A DNA stretch of 64,000 nt from NCBI GenBank assembly GCA_022496205.1, contig WTXD01000034.1, forward strand, positions 205,338 through 269,337. Reading direction: 5' to 3'. The position numbers and the translations under genes were made by a program. How positions within the stretch are numbered: the stretch's first letter is position 1; every line of letters begins with the position of its first letter. Below the pieces are notes generated by a model. That model was not told where the DNA came from. It ran no database searches and was given only the letters and a program-made list of their open reading frames with translations. Source of the DNA: Gloeopeniophorella convolvens. Its lineage: Eukaryota; Basidiomycota; Agaricomycetes; Russulales. Positions 11,751 to 24,000 of the stretch are shown in pieces.

Positions 11751-12738
11751 TCCAGCACTGGGTGTCACTAGGTGCCCCAGAACCCATTCTCCCGAAGACT
11801 ATCTACAGCCATACAGAATTTTGAGTTTCGCGCATGGCTATTGGAGGAAGGCGTTGTTGTTTTCCTGCGCGTCGAACGCGGCGTCCACGAGCGCCACAGT
11901 TCCTCCGCCCCAGCACGTGTCGACTGTGGCGGCGACTTGGGAGGTGTCCGCTAGACGCGGCGATGGTTCGCCCAGGAAGTGTATATGGTGCTTCTTGTCG
12001 ATGGTACGACCGTACGGATTCCGAGACTTCAGGTCATTGTTGGGGGAGTGATCGTGAAAGGAGGGGGCTGCAACCCCATAACCCTTTGCTCAGAACCCAC
12101 GCGCTGCGATTGGATGTTGATACCATCTCGCACCGTGTTTCCGGGACCACCGTCACTTGCCGTAGGCGGCGGCGGCCACTTCTGATTGCATACACTTACC
12201 TGCAACGAGTTAGAGCCCATAGACCGGACCTCCGCGCGTTCCTCGGTGCTGGCTACGTGGGCCATTGGCACGAGATGACTCGCGTGCCCACATAAGGTGC
12301 ATGTATGCGCACGGAAGCCCCGTGTAAGGAAGCAAGCTGTATTCAAAGAACGCATCATACCGGTATTCGGAGCTCTCATCTGCGTTGCGAGTCAAATGCA
12401 CACCCATGAGAGCAGTCATGCCAGAGTGAGCTGACAAGCGCTCTCCGCCCAGCACTTACACACCGAAACGTCCGAGGTTTGCGGCTCGTGCAGTGTTCAT
12501 CAGCGTCGTAAGTTAGCATGATAGCTGTTCTCCTCGACGGGTAATGGAGGCTCATTGCAAAGCGTGATGGCAGGGCTGGCGACTTTGCCACGCAGTACAG
12601 TTTCTGGCCCTTGGGGTAATGGGAAACGCCAACCACAAAGTGGTCACGTTCGACCTTGCTACCATCGCCTCGGATGGTTGTCCCAAGGTTGTCCTTCGTG
12701 CAGTGCAAAGCGGTCATGAATACGCATAGGCGCATCAT
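11750..12738 (-). other. Unclear spliced locus, no family recognised
   Basis: Several minus-strand frames look like exons: an ATG-started frame at 12738 (MMRLCVFMTALHCTKDNLG), a Cys/His stretch near 12230-12330 (HTCTLCGHASHLVP), and a frame near 11880-12035 with NPYGRTIDKKHHIHFLGEP. Candidate donors and acceptors sit between them (GTATGA after 12350, GTAAGT near 12205). I could not join them into one convincing protein and recognise no domain. It lies between two minus-strand transcription factor genes. It could be a gene with errors in my splicing, a decayed gene, or chance. Confidence 0.3.
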
Positions 12739-12874
12739 ATTGTAATATCTGTTACAGAAAGCTAAAAGAAAACGTCCATGTCGTCAACCAGGTTGATGGA
12801 GGGCCAGAGCACTGTTCACTTTTAACATACGACTAAGGAGGGGGCTCAAAGCACAGGCACCCCATTCACCCGAG

Positions 12875-14515
12875 CTATCCACTCCCGCCACCATGTGAAT
12901 TTTCTTCGTCATCACCGCCATCTCCACGAGTCCTTTTCCCTGATCGTGGACTGCGCGGCAGCGCGTCAGGCGCCGAGCCCAAAAAATCAAGCCATGAAGG
13001 ATTCGATTCGCCCGTCGAGTTCCCGTGCCCGCTGCCGCTGCCAGTCTGCGCCGTTGGCGCAAACTGCGGCCAGTCGAACGTTAGCGGCGGCGCTAGGAAG
13101 TCGAACTCCAGATCGAGACCTACCCCGCTGCCGCCCGCGGGTCCAAACACGTTTGCGAAGATGTCGTCCGCGCTTGGGGTGAAATGGGGCTGGGTAATAC
13201 GGGGCGGATGTCTTGGTGAGGCGAAGGGCGGTAATGAATGTAATGAAGGGTTCATGCTACTCCCGCCAGGCGATGGGAACGAAGCAGAGGTATGAAGTCC
13301 ACCGCCAGAGGTTGTTGGCGACATTTGCGACCCACTTCCTGAGAAAAAGGGTGGCTGGAACGAATGCGGGGGCGGTGGCTGCGTATGCGAGTGGAAAGTA
13401 CGGGAAGGATGTGGAGGCCCAGACTCTTGTCGATATGTCGGGAACGTAGCTGAGACAGGGGAAGTAGCTGCTCCCTGGCGATCGTCCACCTTCGCGCGCT
13501 TGTGAGGATTCGGGGATTGTGCGGTGTATGGGGAAGGGACGGGAGCGCGGCTGCCCGAGGCATGGGGCTGGGTATGTCGGTCCGCAGATACAGGTAGCGT
13601 GGGCGACGGCATCTGTGGGGCTCCCGGGAGGTGGAGGCGGTAGTCCAGCTGTAAAGATGAGCGTAGGAAGACGGATAGACGGACGTCGGGCGTACCTCGG
13701 GTGCCTCTGCCTTTGCCCCAACTGCTTTGCCGCCTTCAGGGTTGATTTTGCCTTTGAGAGTGTCCTGGCGTTTGTGTGGGACGGTCGGAGAGTCATCGGC
13801 ATCTCCATCGTCATCTTCATCACCTATGTCTTCCATGCGGGATGCATTTGCTCCTCCGCTGAAATCTTGCGGGGTGCGCAAGTCGCGTTCTCCGTCAAAC
13901 TGAGATGACGGAATTTCCGGGCAGAGATTCGGAGGGAATCCATCAAGAATAAGGAGATACAACGCCGGTTAAACACGCACCCTGATCTGACGTTGAACGA
14001 GAGCGTTGATGTCGGTCGAGCAATACTGGAAGAGCTTGTCCGGATGCCCAGCTCTCCGCTCTGCCAAGGGACAAGCATGCCGAGAAGATAAAAATAGAAC
14101 GGTTGGCAAATGGACAACATTGTATGAAGAAAAAATGAGAAGACAGACCGAAGATGATGACAGCGACGTCGACGGAACATAGCACACCGAGCTCATACGC
14201 CTTCTTGAAAAGACCGGTTTTGCGCTGAGATGAGGAAAGCAGTGGGAAAGGGCGCGATTGAGTGGCGGCATTAAAAACGTGAGGACCTATTTTTGCGAAA
14301 AAGTCTTGGCACTGGGACTTGCCTTTAGAAAGGTGACGGACCGGGTTCGGTCGTTCTGTACACATCCGACGTTTAGTAGACAGGAACGCCAACTCGAAGA
14401 CAGATCGCGCAAGGGCCCAAGAAACGCGGAAGGACCGCGTCGCGGCGGAGGCGCGGAAAAGGGTGAACTGGCTACGGACCGTTATAGGCTGGATCGCTAT
14501 CTTCCGTCTCCCCAT
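12875..14515 (-). CDS. MADS-box transcription factor, MEF2/Rlm1 type
   Basis: Six exons, complement of 12875-13648, 13696-13899, 13981-14060, 14149-14224, 14323-14355 and 14480-14515, 400 residues. The N-terminus is a full MADS box: MGRRKIAIQPIT, then NDRTRSVTFLK, then RKTGLFKKAYELGVLCSVDV and AVIIF. A MEF2-like extension follows (GHPDKLFQYCSTDINALVQR). The rest is low-complexity Pro/Ser/Gly with an acidic stretch (IGDEDDDGDADD) and an acidic C-terminus, typical of fungal Rlm1-like activators. Yeast Rlm1 acts in the nucleus downstream of the cell-wall-integrity MAP kinase; several Ser/Thr-Pro sites here fit that, by inference. The 33-nt exon 14323-14355 is followed by a GC-AG intron (GCAAGT donor). 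The start at 14515 is fixed by the invariant MGRRK. Confidence 0.92.
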
Positions 14516-17500
14516 GTGCAATTGCGGTTCGGGGCGGGTAGGGGTGGGGTTGACGGATTAGTACAGGTGACTTTGGTAGGTGAAGGAAGAGGAGAAAGAT
14601 GGCAGCGTGAGGGAAGCGAAACACTGGGACTCTTAGGGCAGCAGAGGACTCGGCATCTGACCGCGGGTCGAATCAACAACCGCAAACGCTCATTCGCAGC
14701 GAATTCGAGGTGGTCCCAGCTTTCCCCCCTTTTCCGTTCTGCTCCCGTTTCTCCGCCCAGAAATCTCCTCCGGTTCCGTTTCTCAGCTCTCCGCAGCGAA
14801 CGGTCGCTGTGCGCAGGTCTTTGTCTGGTGTCTCCCCTCCTCTTTCTCAACGCCCGCTCTGTGCCGTCACGCCCGATGGAGCCCTCCGAGTCTCTCTTCT
14901 TCCCACCCTTCTCTGTCCCACGCATCCATCTCCGTCGCCCTCTATCACCTACCTGCCGTCCTTGTAATCTTCTCAGTAAGGGTTGTGTCCCACAATCCCG
15001 TTCGCTGCACGTCACAGGGTTCTTCAGCTCCATAGGCGCGGACCCTCTTTCCCCTCGGTGCCCGCCCTTATCTGACCGCCTAGACAAACAGCGAACCTTA
15101 CTTTCGCGCACCTATAGTCCCCGTATGGAAGCTCTATCAAGCCCCCGCTTCCCTTCATTCTGGCCAAGACGTTCACGCCACACCAGGTACCTAGGGGAAT
15201 CTGAACGAACTTGATCACCAGAGATGACATTTCCCGCATGATCTCTTGTCACTCGTCATTGTTCTCTACCTGGCAAGACTCTTCTAGTCCCAGCCCGACC
15301 ATTTCCTCCTGCTCCAGATTGCTTCGTCCTGCTTCGTCGATTCGGCACGCGTCTTGCCGGGGAGAGTTGTCAACTCGATTTGATCTCCGCGTGCCTGATC
15401 TCCCCTTGGTTCAACTCCGCCTCGACCCACCTTAATGCGACGATACCTGCTTACTTACGCGCTCTTCTCTGGTGCCTCCGCCCTTCCGCCCTGTCTGGCT
15501 CGTCCTTCACATTCTCATCATACATGAGGACTACATGTGTCCGCCGCCGCATTCCATCATACATGTCCGCACCCCGATCACCTCCGTCAGCTTAGACTTC
15601 TAGTTGCGCACGTGGGATCGGCTAGACACCGTTCTGCTCTTCATTTAACCTTTCTCAAGCAGAATTCCGGCTTTCTTGTTTTCCCTGAGCAATAATCTCA
15701 CGGTGTTAACTTCTCAGGCATTCTTCCGCGCCAATGCTCGGGATGGTGAAGCAGAATCTCTCGACTCCGGGGAGTACGTTCGCGCAAGCTGTCCCCCGAC
15801 CCCTCGAATGTATAGCGGGCTGATTTTCTCTATTCCCCTATTCTTGATTTCGCGAAAAGGCTTTGATCTAGGCGCCTTTTGGCTGCCAGTGTCATCTATT
15901 CGCCCTTGATTCGACGAGATACCCTTCATTATCTCGCATCTCTCTTCATAGCTGCCACCTACATTGTCTGTATCCTGCCGTCTCAAAATATGCACCTGCC
16001 ATCTGTAACCCGCGCCGAGCATGTCGTTATCAAAATTTCGGCCTTTATCTATCGGTGCGTGTTCCAGTGTCACTCCATATTTTCCTTTCCAGCGCTGTGC
16101 CATGACTTGGTTCAGCACACCACCCGACCTATCCCTTTTCGCGTGGACCCGATCGAATACCCCCGAATTCCTCTGTTCATCCATCTACTCCCGGTTGGCT
16201 GCTTGAATTTTCGAGGTACCAGCAAGTAGTTCAGACCAGTTATCGCTGTACTATGCTCCCACCCGCTGCTCCAGGTTCGTTCTCTCATTCAGAACTCGAT
16301 GGTGAAAGATACTTTAGCTCGACCTAGTTCAACGCGCACGCGCATTCGGCAGGTTCACCCCCAACCCGGCGGGTTTCCCGCGCGGCACTCCGTTCATCCC
16401 ACGCCAATGGCTGCGCAGCCTGTGAACGCCGCCCATAGACGACCTCCTAGAGCGTTCTCGGGACCTACAATCGATGGCGATGGCGCGATGGCCACGACGC
16501 AGGGCGCGCGAGGGGTGGGATACCCACACCCATGAAGCTCTGTCCGCTCGCACGCTGGGCACCGGGTGCTATCGGTGCAACGACTACCTGCGCCTCGTGC
16601 GGTGCGGCCGCGTCTCGTGGAGCTCTTATTCAGCTTCTTCACTGCCCAGCCGAGCTCCTGAGTGTGTTCCAGGCGCTTGCGACATCCCTGGGCTCGCTCC
16701 CGCTCCCGTCAAGCCGTGGGCTCTACACTATTGCGTAGCCTGCCAATTCGGGCATTGGTCCTGATTGTCCAGCACTGGTTGAGTCTCTGGTGATGCGGTG
16801 TACCGCTCTTGGCCGGCTCCACAACGTGGCCATTTCCCATCATATGTTCTTGGTATATCTTGGTTCGTTAACCTCAAAGCTCTTTCCAGCCTGCCCACGA
16901 GTTGATTGTGCTGTTTACTAGTTAAGCACTGCCGGGCAGGGTTAGGGGTCACTTTCTCGTGTTCTCCAGGTTTTCTCCTCATGGACATCCCCTTTATCTT
17001 CGTCAACTGCCTTCCTTCTTTCTTCTCTCACTGACTTCTCAGGGGTCTGGGTTGAAGGTTCATCGAGTATTGAGCCAACTCGCCTTATCCCGCTCTCATG
17101 GCCATACTATTGAATGACATAGCCTCAAGGGCAGAAAGCGCACCATCTATCTCAAGTATCCTTTCTGGTCGTCAACTGGAAGTAGGAAGACGCCATCCTG
17201 TTGGTATGCCATGTGGCCTTCGGACCTCTGGCGGGTGTCGAACAAGTGGGAGAAGCATTACGGCGGCCGGAGCGCCGAGCATGCAGCTGACCTCATATTC
17301 TCGATGGCGTCCATTCTAGTTGCCTTACAGCTGGGACGGAGCCAAGGACAGTATAGTTGCATTCCACCTATATCAGGCAACTGCCACCTGCTTTTCAGTG
17401 TTTGCGCTTCGCGATGGCGTGTATTACCTGTGGGAGCCCCCCCCCCCTTTCCCCTTGTCCCGGAGCTCGCCTTCTGGGCTAGTCTCATACCTTCGCTTCA

Positions 17501-18773
17501 CAATGCACTCTGCCCACGGCATACGTCTCTTGTCACTATAACTATATGGGCTGTCCTGCAATGGGCTTGATTCTACATTTGTCCTATCGCTATATCATTT
17601 CTGAGCGCCTTGCCACCAAGTCTATGTTTCTATCTCGTGGGACTAGAGATCGATGTGCGAGTTTTCCCTTTCTGAGGATTCGTGTAATCCTGGATGCTAG
17701 GATTTCCATGAGATGTTCTGCTCGACAGTTCGAACGGCCGGTTATTGAAAGCGTGATTCGGCTAGTTCTCGGGCCCTCGGCGCTCAGCACCCTGCGATGG
17801 TTCCGGCTACGTCAGTTACTTCGACGACTGACTATGCGGTACGTATCACAAACTACTAGGAAGCCACTGCACTAGCGATCTCCGGTCGTGTGAGCTCACC
17901 AGCTCTCGGCCGAGGTCTCTGCGGTGCATTCTATACGCTTTTCATATTGAATGGTGAGTGTGTAACTGATAAATTGGCATCATCCTTCCGTGGAGCCCCC
18001 GCTGTACAATAACTTGCGTCATTCTTTATCAATTCCTGGCGTGAAGAAAGTGGCTGGGACGTGGTGACTGAAGAAGTATCTAGATAGCGATCTGCGCACA
18101 CAGCGCGTATGAGCACATACCATATCAGGAGCCGTGGCTCCATTCTTGTCGAGTTCCAGATAGCGCCGTCAAGACACGCCACACTAAATCAGTGAGTCCT
18201 TGCTCTATGTAAACCCATTTCCAGGGCGCTGATAGTGAGCTCAGACAAAGTCGGATTCGACGGTGCCACGGCAGGTACGTCACCCAACTTGCAGCGCGGG
18301 AAAGTAGCTTCTTATACTAAGAGAGTAAGTTTGCCCCTGTTAGGCACATTCCAAGACCGCGACGCTGTTCTGTCCGCGCGCCTCGCAATTCGCCAGCTAC
18401 AGTGGCGTTCATCTGCATCAGACCACCGGCGGGACCGATTACACGTGTCCACTGTGGTGGCAGTCTGGATCCCTGTGCGCGCCTGCTTTTCTCCTGAATT
18501 GAGCGTTGACATCGCTCTGGACGGTTTGCATCTCCAAACTTGTACAAGATAGCGAAAACATCGGCCTCACGTTCCAGATGTGCGATTTCAGCGTGCTACT
18601 TTAGAGCGCTTTTACGTCAAATCTGGCAAGAGCGATCAGAGCGTGGGATACGGAGCCCTTGGTCGCTGGAGAGAGCACTTGTTCTCGCAGCCATAAAATG
18701 ATGACCCTTACTCTCTAATCCCCAGTACGGCCCGGAACCAAGGTTCAGCCCCCCCTGCGCCTCCAAGCACATC
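14516..18773. other. Long gene-poor stretch (~4.3 kb), nothing recognised
   Basis: The first ~500 bases upstream of the MADS gene are C/T-rich on the + strand (14700-14960) and likely include its promoter. Beyond that, open frames such as 15714-16184 (-) and 16474-16764 (+) show no known domain, and no LTR or inverted termini are seen. A C13 run occurs near 17438. The last kilobase may hold the promoter of the flavin monooxygenase gene. It could contain decayed genes or non-coding transcripts that cannot be judged by reading. Confidence 0.45.
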
Positions 18774-20603
18774 ATGTCGGGAAGACCCTGCAAACTTCGG
18801 GTTGCCATCTGGTCATTTACTTGGGATTTACACGGCCCTGAGTCCTCTGTCTCTGTTAAAATTCGACTAATGGTAGCTCACAGCGGCGGAGGTGTCGGTG
18901 GGCTCACCACTGCATTCGCTCTATCCAGGTCCTCGGACATCCATGTTGATGTTTACGAGGCTGCGCCCACCTTCGCGGAAATGGGCGCTGGAATCGGCGT
19001 GTGGTGGCGAACCCGAGGGGTGCTCAAGACTCTAGGCTTAGAAGACGATCTGATTCGGCTGCTGGGAATTCAACCAAGCGAAGATCGAGGTATGATACGC
19101 TTCCACACCCCGCATAGAAGACTGAGGATCTCCACAGTCCCATCTATAGAATATCGCATTTCCGATCAGTCTGAAGGTCTGAGTATGGGCTCTATCTATT
19201 CTCGAGGTGCCGTTGACTCCTTAGTCTCCGATTCGGTCTCTGATTTTCCATCCGGTAGGTGGAGTTTTAGGTGTTCATCGTGCAGAATTCCACGAGGCCT
19301 TGTTGAATCGCTTGACTTCATCTCGGTGTCGCACCTTCACCTCGAAGCGCCTCCATGGCTATAAGGAATCGCGGGACAATTCACGCATTCAATTGACATT
19401 TCAAGATGGTTCAACCGCGACCTGTGACATTCTCATCGGGGCGGATGGTCTGAACTCTGCTGTGCGTGCTGGGATGGTACAGGCGGCAGCTTCCATCGCG
19501 GAGGAGGACGGTCGACTTGCTGATGCCGCCGAATTGCGCAACCTTATCGAACCGCGCTTCAGTGGAGTCTTGTGTTATCGAGCGCTTGTACCTGCCGAAA
19601 AACTATGGCAAGTTTCTCCTGAACATAGGGCGTTATCTTCTCCGGTGCAGGTAAGCCAACGTTGTGACGGCTTTCCAAGGCTCTTCGAGTCGATATGGGT
19701 CCTAATTAGCGAGTAGTATCTAGGAAAGGACAGGGTGCCAAGCTTGTTTCACGCTCTGCAAGCTTCACGCTAATAGGATCATCCGTTAGCATTTCATCGC
19801 CTATCCTATCTCTCGAGGTCGCTTCATCAACTTCGCAGCATTTGATGTCCATCCTGATAAAGAAGGAACACGTTTTACTGACGCTTGGGTTGTGGGTGTC
19901 GATCCCGAGCATGTTATTCGACTGTACGATGGATGGGAAAAGGAGGCGAATGAGCTCGTGCAGGTGAGTAGACTCTTGAGATCGAAAACTTGCAGTTGCT
20001 GTGATGCTACTTAATCGTATCATTCTCAGTGCTTGGATGGGCTGAAGGTTACACGTTGGGCCGTTAACGTTGTCCAACCTCTCCCATCATTTGCTTTTGG
20101 AAATGTAGCTGTGCTTGGGGATGCTGTACTGCGCATTCCTCTTTGAATATGGCAGTGACGCAACTCACGCTAGTAAACGATTGTGCAGGCGCATGCAATG
20201 ACGCCATTTCAGGGGGCAGGCGCTGGACAGGCTATCGAAGTCAGTTGTAGCTTCCTATGGCGGTCCACGTGGTACTGATATATCGATTGTGGTCCAGGAT
20301 GCATCCGTTCTGTCGACTTTGCTTTCGCACCGGTTGACAACGAAACAGAACGCAGCCCACGTGCTCGGTATCTATTCACGTGTTCGCCAGCCCCTGGCCA
20401 CGGAGGTCTCAAAACGTTCCCGCCTCAACGGAGAGCACTTCGCACTTCACGGGCTCGAATCGGATGTGTCGCCGACACGTCTACGCGAAATAAGCCTGGA
20501 AATACAAGAGAATTTCGAATGGGTCTCAGAGACAGATGCTACAGCAGATTTACAGAGAGCGATGGAGCTCCTGGAAAGGGGGATGTCTTCGGAGCGTAAC
20601 TAG
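18774..20603 (+). CDS. FAD-dependent monooxygenase, salicylate-hydroxylase-like (group A)
   Basis: Nine exons: 18774-18811, 18884-19089, 19138-19206, 19271-19650, 19717-19734, 19790-19963, 20030-20125, 20189-20239 and 20298-20603, 445 residues, which is the usual family size. It shows the dinucleotide-binding motif CGGGVGGLTTAFAL (G14-G19), the DG motif DILIGADGLNSAVR (D163/G164), and the GD motif GNVAVLGDA then AHAMTPFQGAGAGQAIED. Such enzymes use NAD(P)H and O2 to hydroxylate aromatic rings; the substrate here cannot be read from sequence. An 18-nt micro-exon encoding YLGKDR is required to join LSSPVQ to HFIAYPIS. The 48-nt intron 19090-19137 is also open in frame, so its removal is a judgement based on the family. 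There is no biosynthetic cluster around it. Confidence 0.9.
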
Positions 20604-21024
20604 AGTGTATAGGAGACAGGCTACGGGTAAATGAATGTAATACGAAACTTTTTTTGTTCGCAGTGGTGGCCGAGTCCGATGTCCTGTTTTGGACGCGCGT
20701 TATAGCACTGTCAATCGATCACGCGCCTGGCTCACTACTGAGGATTGTTGAAGCGTTCTATGCACTTTCTTCAAGATCTAATGCCGCCGAAGCTTCGCAG
20801 GATAGTCGAGGTCAGGGGGGATATCCCCTTCAGAAAGTGTAGAGCCGGCCCGGTGCCAATAGCGTCCGTGATGAACTTGAGACCAGGGTCCTGGTGTCGA
20901 CTATCTCTAGAATACAGCGATAAAAATACGGGAATGTATAAGTCCTTTAAAGGAACGTTCAGATGCACTGCGCTTCTACCACTAAACAAGACCCATCAGG
21001 GAGGAAAGATCTCAGAGTGACGGA
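20604..21024. other. Convergent intergenic region
   Basis: About 420 bases between the stops of the flavin monooxygenase and the large minus-strand gene. No gene, repeat or RNA is recognised. Confidence 0.5.
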
Positions 21025-24000
21025 TCACTTACACATACACATGCCCGTGCGGACCATTGAAAACTGATGAACAGTGACGTTAAGCCTTAGAAAAAAAGAA
21101 CGAAATACCCTTACCTCAAACCGAGGCCCCTTCAACACAACAACGTCTCCATGAACCATCGTCACGCGGAGTGCTTCTTTTGTTGCTTTGGCTTTTGATT
21201 TGGCGCCGGTGCCTGAAGCGATTGAGTACAAGGCGATGTCGGCGCCAAGACAGAGCAAGACAAGACAGGTTGCTGTGGGTCGGAACGTCTGACGGTCCTT
21301 CGTAAAAGAGGTTTCAGTGACCGTAGTTGGCAGCACATTTTAGAGTACCTTTCCGTCGGAATTCCAAGCGCGTATGAGCAACCCATCAACTTTGAGATTA
21401 CTGAGGTTAGGACAGTATTGCTTCAGAGCGCTTTCTATGTATTCGGTCTGTTGATCCCACACGCTGCAGGTGGTCGCGTCCTTTGAGGGGCCATGAGATG
21501 CGGAGAAACATGTTGCTCCAGGTTCGCGCTCAAAGCGAATTTCACGCTGGAAAGTCTCGAAGAGTTCAGAAGGGCGTTCTTGCAGCCGCGGCGCGTTACC
21601 ATTGAAGATATGAAAGACAGACGGCATCTTTTCGTCGGTATCAGATACGTCGCTGTCCGCCACCGCACTGCTAGGATCGTTGGCCAGCAACTTGGTGCCG
21701 AGTTTGTAGTGGTGAAGACTCATCCCGTCTTCAAACTGACGAGTCCGACTAGCCGTTACGGGCGCTGCCCACTTATCGTCGGGAAAAAATGTTGCAGTAT
21801 TGATTTTCCGATCCCGGGTGGAGAAAGCACTGACTACCCAACTCGTAGGCTTATGTGAGTCGGACCTGGAGGTGCATGAGGCATTCCCGCAATCGCGATG
21901 CCGGAGAAAACGCTGCACATTGATACGTCCGCATTGCATGCAGTAGTAACCGGCTGGGAAGTTCCCGCTTGCGGTAGAAGTAGCTGTAAAAGGGGCGAGA
22001 AGAGGGAGCGGAAGTAGCAAGCGAGAACGCCCGAAATGACCTTGTGTCATTATGGCCTCATTGTTCGGCGTCAGCATTGAGGCGTCCTGAGAACGTTCTG
22101 AAGGAAGCTGGTCTAGCCTCAGGACAGCCTCTACTTCCCACCACGGTCGCATGATGTGCTCGAGCCATTCTTTGTAGCCGTCCTGTCCATCGTCTCTGAG
22201 CAAGTCCTCACCGCCAGGCACCCACTGAAGAGCAAAGCGCCAAGTACGCCGCACTGTGGCGGTATTTTGCATCCGTGGCTTTACTGATGTTTCCACCTAA
22301 CAGGAGATAGACACAGTAAGACGATACGCTTTCAGACCATGGCCGAGAGATATCACCTTCACGTCTGTTATCTCGAAAAGCCCTGCCCAAAAGTATTCGA
22401 TCTCCGGTGGCAGCTGCCATTGAGCCAGCGGAGAGTTGCGCGCGAAGACAGGTGACACGACGTCCCCGGTTTGGTGAGACATGAGCAATGCGGCGACCTC
22501 AGTGGGAGGCTCTGGAAGATGAGGGTCCTGGAGTCCTTCTTCGCCGAAAGGGTCTGCCATGGCGTGACCATCATTTGCGTTGGGCTGAGATACGGGCTGA
22601 GACGGCGGATATATGGAATTTGGGCGAGCCAGCTCCGGGGAGCTGGGATGAGCGATTTCGGCAGAAAGCGCCTTCGGTGATCTGGCATGTGGAGTAGGGC
22701 TTGTGGGAGGATCTGGTACATGCGTGGGTGACAGCATGATACAGGGAGGCGAAGCCCCGCGGACCCCGGGGAAAGGATGGTGGGGGTCGAGTATGGAAAA
22801 GGCATCAGGCGCAGCGGTTCCCAAGTCAATGCGTACAGGAGCCAAGAGATCGTCAGCAGGAGCATGATCATATACTGGCGTGGTCTCTACGCTGACGTCG
22901 TTGAGTTTGCTGGCCGTCTGCGGGTTCCCGATGGCATAGGTCGCATTAGTGGGCCGCTCAAAAGCAGGATCCAACTCATGATATCCTTCATTGACCGTCT
23001 GGCGCGGTGACGATACAAGTCCATCGCGAGGGACCACGCGGCCGCCGCGATCAAACTGGAGGTCCGAGAGGAGATAAGAAGGGCCATGACCGTGTCCGAG
23101 ATTGGTCAACGGTGCAGCGCAGGTGAGCAGAGATGCAGCGCTCGTGGAGTTCTCCGAAATGACAAATGAGGCTTTGCGTTCGTGCAGCGCGGGAGACCGA
23201 TGAGTCGTAGCAGGATCCTGAGGAACCAAGGATTGGTCTGCAGGCGGCTCTCCGAAGCCGTCGACTATTGGCACCGGCGGGGTGGGAAGAGGCTCTCCCG
23301 GCAGGTGTGCGCCCGTAGTCACGCTTTTGGCCTCGAGCGCTGCTTCGCGCGCGGTGGCGGCGGGATCCCGCTCACGGAGGGTGGCGAGAGAGACATTGGT
23401 CTCGCGAACACTGGTGATCAATGATGAGAAACCCAATTTGACGAGAGCGAAGCGCGGAAAGGTGCAAAAGCGCCAGGGCGGGGAAGTAGCGTTCGGAAGA
23501 ATAACCCACATTGAGAAAACAATCCTGCGTCCTTCCCAAGTGTTTTCCCCGCTCCATCCTAGCCCCGCGTCCTCCTTCTTCCCCGTGAATAGGAGGATTG
23601 GGTGCTCTAAACCGTCCCATGCGACGCCACCGTGATTCTTTGAGATGGCAGGGAAGGCGGCGTATAACTCGTCTTTTTTCTGTAGCTCCATCAGCCAATA
23701 TACAGACGACATACGATACCTGCCACTTACCCCAGCCCATACTCGAGGGTAACAGTATGAACCCGAAAGTTCTTTGACGTGGTCCTGCCTGCTGCTCGGC
23801 GACACGACGATGCGCCAATGCGACTGGGCTCGCAGACTAGAACAAACAAGGGGAGCTAATTGAGGTAATTGGAGCACACGTATGTGGGTGAATAGGTGTG
23901 CGTACGCACCTCGAGGGTTGAAATCGCTCTCCGAAGCCTCCTCGTTGGTATTCCGAGTTGACGCTCTGGCTTTCTTTGTTGCCCCCCCACTGCCAACGGA

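Noticed and set aside
11880..12035. A possible FHA domain in the minus-strand frame with NPYGRTIDKKHHIHFLGEP.
   Set aside because: The characteristic GR, SxxH and NG positions of FHA domains could not be placed.
16530..16640. A Cys/Pro pattern (CPLARWAPGAIGATTTCASC) resembling an LSD1-type zinc finger.
   Set aside because: The first C-x2-C pair is absent, and the surrounding frames do not join to a metacaspase or other LSD1 protein.
18774..20603. A secondary-metabolite gene cluster around the flavin monooxygenase.
   Set aside because: Neighbours are a gene-poor stretch and an unknown gene; no PKS, NRPS, terpene synthase or P450 is in the window.
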